Source of the DNA: Anabaena sp. PCC 7108
GTDB lineage: Bacteria > Cyanobacteriota > Cyanobacteriia > Cyanobacteriales > Nostocaceae
DNA: 64,000 bases
Direction: 5' to 3'
NCBI RefSeq assembly: GCF_000332135.1
Contig: NZ_KB235896.1
Location: 620,001-684,000, forward strand
Both the position numbers and the translations under genes were made by a program. How positions within the stretch are numbered: position 1 is the first letter of the stretch; every line of letters starts with the position of its first letter. Below the pieces are notes generated by a model. That model was not told the origin of the DNA, ran no database searches, and was given only the letters and a program-made list of their open reading frames with translations. Below are positions 62,326 through 64,000 of this stretch, piece by piece.

Positions 62326-62414
62326 TGTTTTATCTGCCAGGGAAGTTTTTCTTTAACTTCTACTACTAAATTAGCACGGGTAAATGGAGGTGGAAATTTT
62401 TGCAATTAAACTTT

Positions 62415-62450
62415 ACAACTTAAGAATTACGAATTACAAATTACGAATTA
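62415..62450. repeat. AATTACG heptamer repeats
   Basis: Four imperfect copies of AATTACG/AATTACA directly at the 3' end of the histidine kinase gene. Confidence 0.65.
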
Positions 62451-62452
62451 TC

Positions 62453-64000
62453 TTAACTCTTGTATTCTCCTTGAAATTTTAGAGGGATTTCAATCCAGAA
62501 CTCTGTTCCTTTTCCAGGTGCTGATATACATTCCATCAATCCACGATGTTTTTCTACAACAATTTGGTAACTAATTGCTAATCCTAGTCCTGTACCTTTA
62601 CCAACGGGCTTAGTAGTAAAGAATGGGTCAAAAATCCGTTTTTTCACTTCTTCACTCATGCCTGGTCCATTATCGGCAATGCTAACTAACAGATAGGAAT
62701 TTTGGGCTGAAACTCTGGTAGAAATACGAATAGTTGGTGATGATTTGATCACTTCTGATTCTACTCTTTCTTCTATCTCATCGGTTAAGACATCAATTGC
62801 GTTGTTAATGACATTCATGAATACCTGATTCATTTGTCCGGCGTAGCATTCCACTTTTGGTAATTTGCCATAGTCTTTGATTACCTCAATGCCAGGAAAA
62901 TGGCTGTGTGCTTTAAGTCGATGCTGCAAAATCAATAAAGTGTTATCAATACCTTCATGTAAGTCAACACGCTTGTTTTCAGCTTCATCGAGACGGGAGA
63001 AATTGCGTAATGACAGGACTATGGAACGGATGCGATCTGATCCTACTTTCATGGATGACATGATTTTTGGTAGGTCTTGGATGAGAAAATCAAAGTCTAT
63101 AGCTTCGATAGTGGCAAGAACTTCACTATTGGGGTGGGGATAATGAGATTGGTAGAGTTGTAAAAGCTTGAGTAAGTCCTCAGTATAGTTACTGGCATGA
63201 CAGAGGTTGCCATAGATAAAGTTGACAGGGTTGTTGATTTCGTGGGCTATACCTGCAACTAACTGTCCTAAACCGGACATTTTTTCGGTTTGAATTAATT
63301 TGGACTGGGTTTCTTGAAGTTGGTGTAGGGTATGTTCTAACTGTGCTGCTTTGGCTGTGGCTTTCGCTTCTGCTGTACAACTTTGTGCATAGAGTTGGGC
63401 TTGCTGAATTGCGATCGCAGCTTGGTCTGCTAATTGCTGTAACAACTCAATTTCTGCATCTTGCCAATTCCTGGGAGATTCACACTGATGGGCAACTAGC
63501 AAACCCCAAAGTTGATTACCCATTTTGATGGATACGATCAGGTTAGCTTGGACTTGCATACTTTCCAAGAATTCTCGATGACAAGGACTTAATGTCTCAC
63601 AAGATACATTGTTAATTGTTCTGACTCTACCTTGTAAATAAAGTTCAATATACTCTTCAGGAAAACATTCTGATGATAACTGCATACCCAAAATCGGTTG
63701 CCAATTACCATTTACCTCTTCTACAATCACCTCACCATCATTTTCAGACATTAATTGATAAATTAGCACTCGGTCAGAATTGAGCAGGAGACGGACTTCC
63801 CGGACAATGGTTTGTAAGATTGTATTCAAGTCCAAGGTGCTGCGAATTTGATCTGTAACCTGCTTGAGTGCCTTAGTCAGCATCAGAGTTTTTTCTATTT
63901 CAGCAGTTTGTTCTTGTACTCTAACTTCGAGGTTGGCATTCAATAAATGTAGTTGTTGGTATGTTTGCTGTTGCTGAATTGCCATTGAGAAGTTTTGTGA
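62453..64000 (-). CDS. GAF-domain sensor histidine kinase, 5' end missing
   Basis: At least 515 residues. The frame is open to the window edge (SQNFS precedes the first Met), and the [11 protein letters not shown] sequence is one that normally follows an upstream GAF domain, so the gene is longer than seen. Visible are a coiled coil ([20 protein letters not shown]), a GAF domain at about 45-205 (of the Met-started part) and a HisKA region with [16 protein letters not shown], then HATPase motifs [18 protein letters not shown] and GTGLGLAIS. No receiver domain at the C-terminus. Nearest class: cyanobacterial phytochrome-like multi-GAF kinases. Confidence 0.9.
   Translation of the reverse strand, partial: SQNFSMAIQQQQTYQQLHLLNANLEVRVQEQTAEIEKTLMLTKALKQVTDQIRSTLDLNTILQTIVREVRLLLNSDRVLIYQLMSENDGEVIVEEVNGNWQPILGMQLSSECFPEEYIELYLQGRVRTINNVSCETLSPCHREFLESMQVQANLIVSIKMGNQLWGLLVAHQCESPRNWQDAEIELLQQLADQAAIAIQQAQLYAQSCTAEAKATAKAAQLEHTLHQLQETQSKLIQTEKMSGLGQLVAGIAHEINNPVNFIYGNLCHASNYTEDLLKLLQLYQSHYPHPNSEVLATIEAIDFDFLIQDLPKIMSSMKVGSDRIRSIVLSLRNFSRLDEAENKRVDLHEGIDNTLLILQHRLKAHSHFPGIEVIKDYGKLPKVECYAGQMNQVFMNVINNAIDVLTDEIEERVESEVIKSSPTIRISTRVSAQNSYLLVSIADNGPGMSEEVKKRIFDPFFTTKPVGKGTGLGLAISYQIVVEKHRGLMECISAPGKGTEFWIEIPLKFQGEYKS

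Overview
The window is chromosomal DNA from a filamentous, very probably heterocyst-forming cyanobacterium (Nostocales: Nostoc/Anabaena-like). The evidence is a form IB rubisco operon with rbcX between rbcL and rbcS, a HetP-family differentiation gene, a cyanophycinase-like peptidase, many cyanobacteria-specific proteins (DUF3082, DUF2288, DUF3386, a y-type thioredoxin, an SLH-domain hydrolase), frequent HIP1 octamers (GCGATCGC), and the short heptamer repeats and small palindromic elements typical of this order. The DNA is AT-rich with long gaps between mostly single-gene transcription units.

Layout. 1-1.1 kb: end of ispE translationally coupled to a DUF3082 protein. 1.1-3.9 kb: a PAS histidine kinase and an AraC-type response regulator on the minus strand, separated by a small palindromic element. 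3.9-5.3 kb: 1.5 kb with no gene, upstream of the HetP-family gene. 5.8-10.4 kb: a divergent TrpC paralogue, an Orn/Lys/Arg decarboxylase-family enzyme, a HicB/HicA pair, a small membrane protein and a Gfo/Idh/MocA oxidoreductase. 10.9-16 kb: a 1055-residue membrane protein with six helical repeats, a 59-residue proline-rich ORF, ychF and a DUF2288 gene. 16.5-23.8 kb: housekeeping genes (fabG, thioredoxin y, prmA, serA, Uma2 nuclease, panB) and a secreted beta-propeller. 23.8-25.9 kb: a decayed locus with pieces of NACHT/STAND-type ATPase-WD40 genes, a toxin-antitoxin chimera and a 174-bp tandem duplication. 27-29.4 kb: rbcL-rbcX-rbcS with a strong terminator. 29.5-39.7 kb: SGNH hydrolase, divergent HxlR regulator and CDGSH protein, GH57 enzyme, Nfu scaffold, DUF3386 protein, hybrid-type sensor kinase, RHH protein, lepA. 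40-47.4 kb: methyltransferase, GT4 glycosyltransferase, cyanophycinase-like peptidase, cysteine desulfurase, Nudix hydrolase. 47.5-48.9 kb: a graveyard of an IS630-type transposase piece, a holA piece and a DUF87-ATPase-like piece. 49-51.9 kb: cupin, RutB-like cysteine hydrolase and divergent TRZ/ATZ-like amidohydrolase, a probable small nitrogen-salvage group. 52-64 kb: slipin, SLH-GHL10 protein, class III nucleotide cyclase, lumenal pentapeptide protein, YraN, DUF5895 protein, MltA, an unusual Rossmann-like protein and the 3' part of a GAF histidine kinase.

Most of the window is ordinary core genome. The unusual material is the eroded STAND-ATPase/toxin-antitoxin locus, several families of small inverted-repeat elements present two or three times, a 169-bp multi-hairpin element near 34.1 kb, the repeat-built membrane protein at 11-14 kb, and the TrpC paralogue with a rewritten active-site loop. 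I saw no tRNA, rRNA, CRISPR array or intact transposase. All family assignments are from reading motifs; no database search was run.
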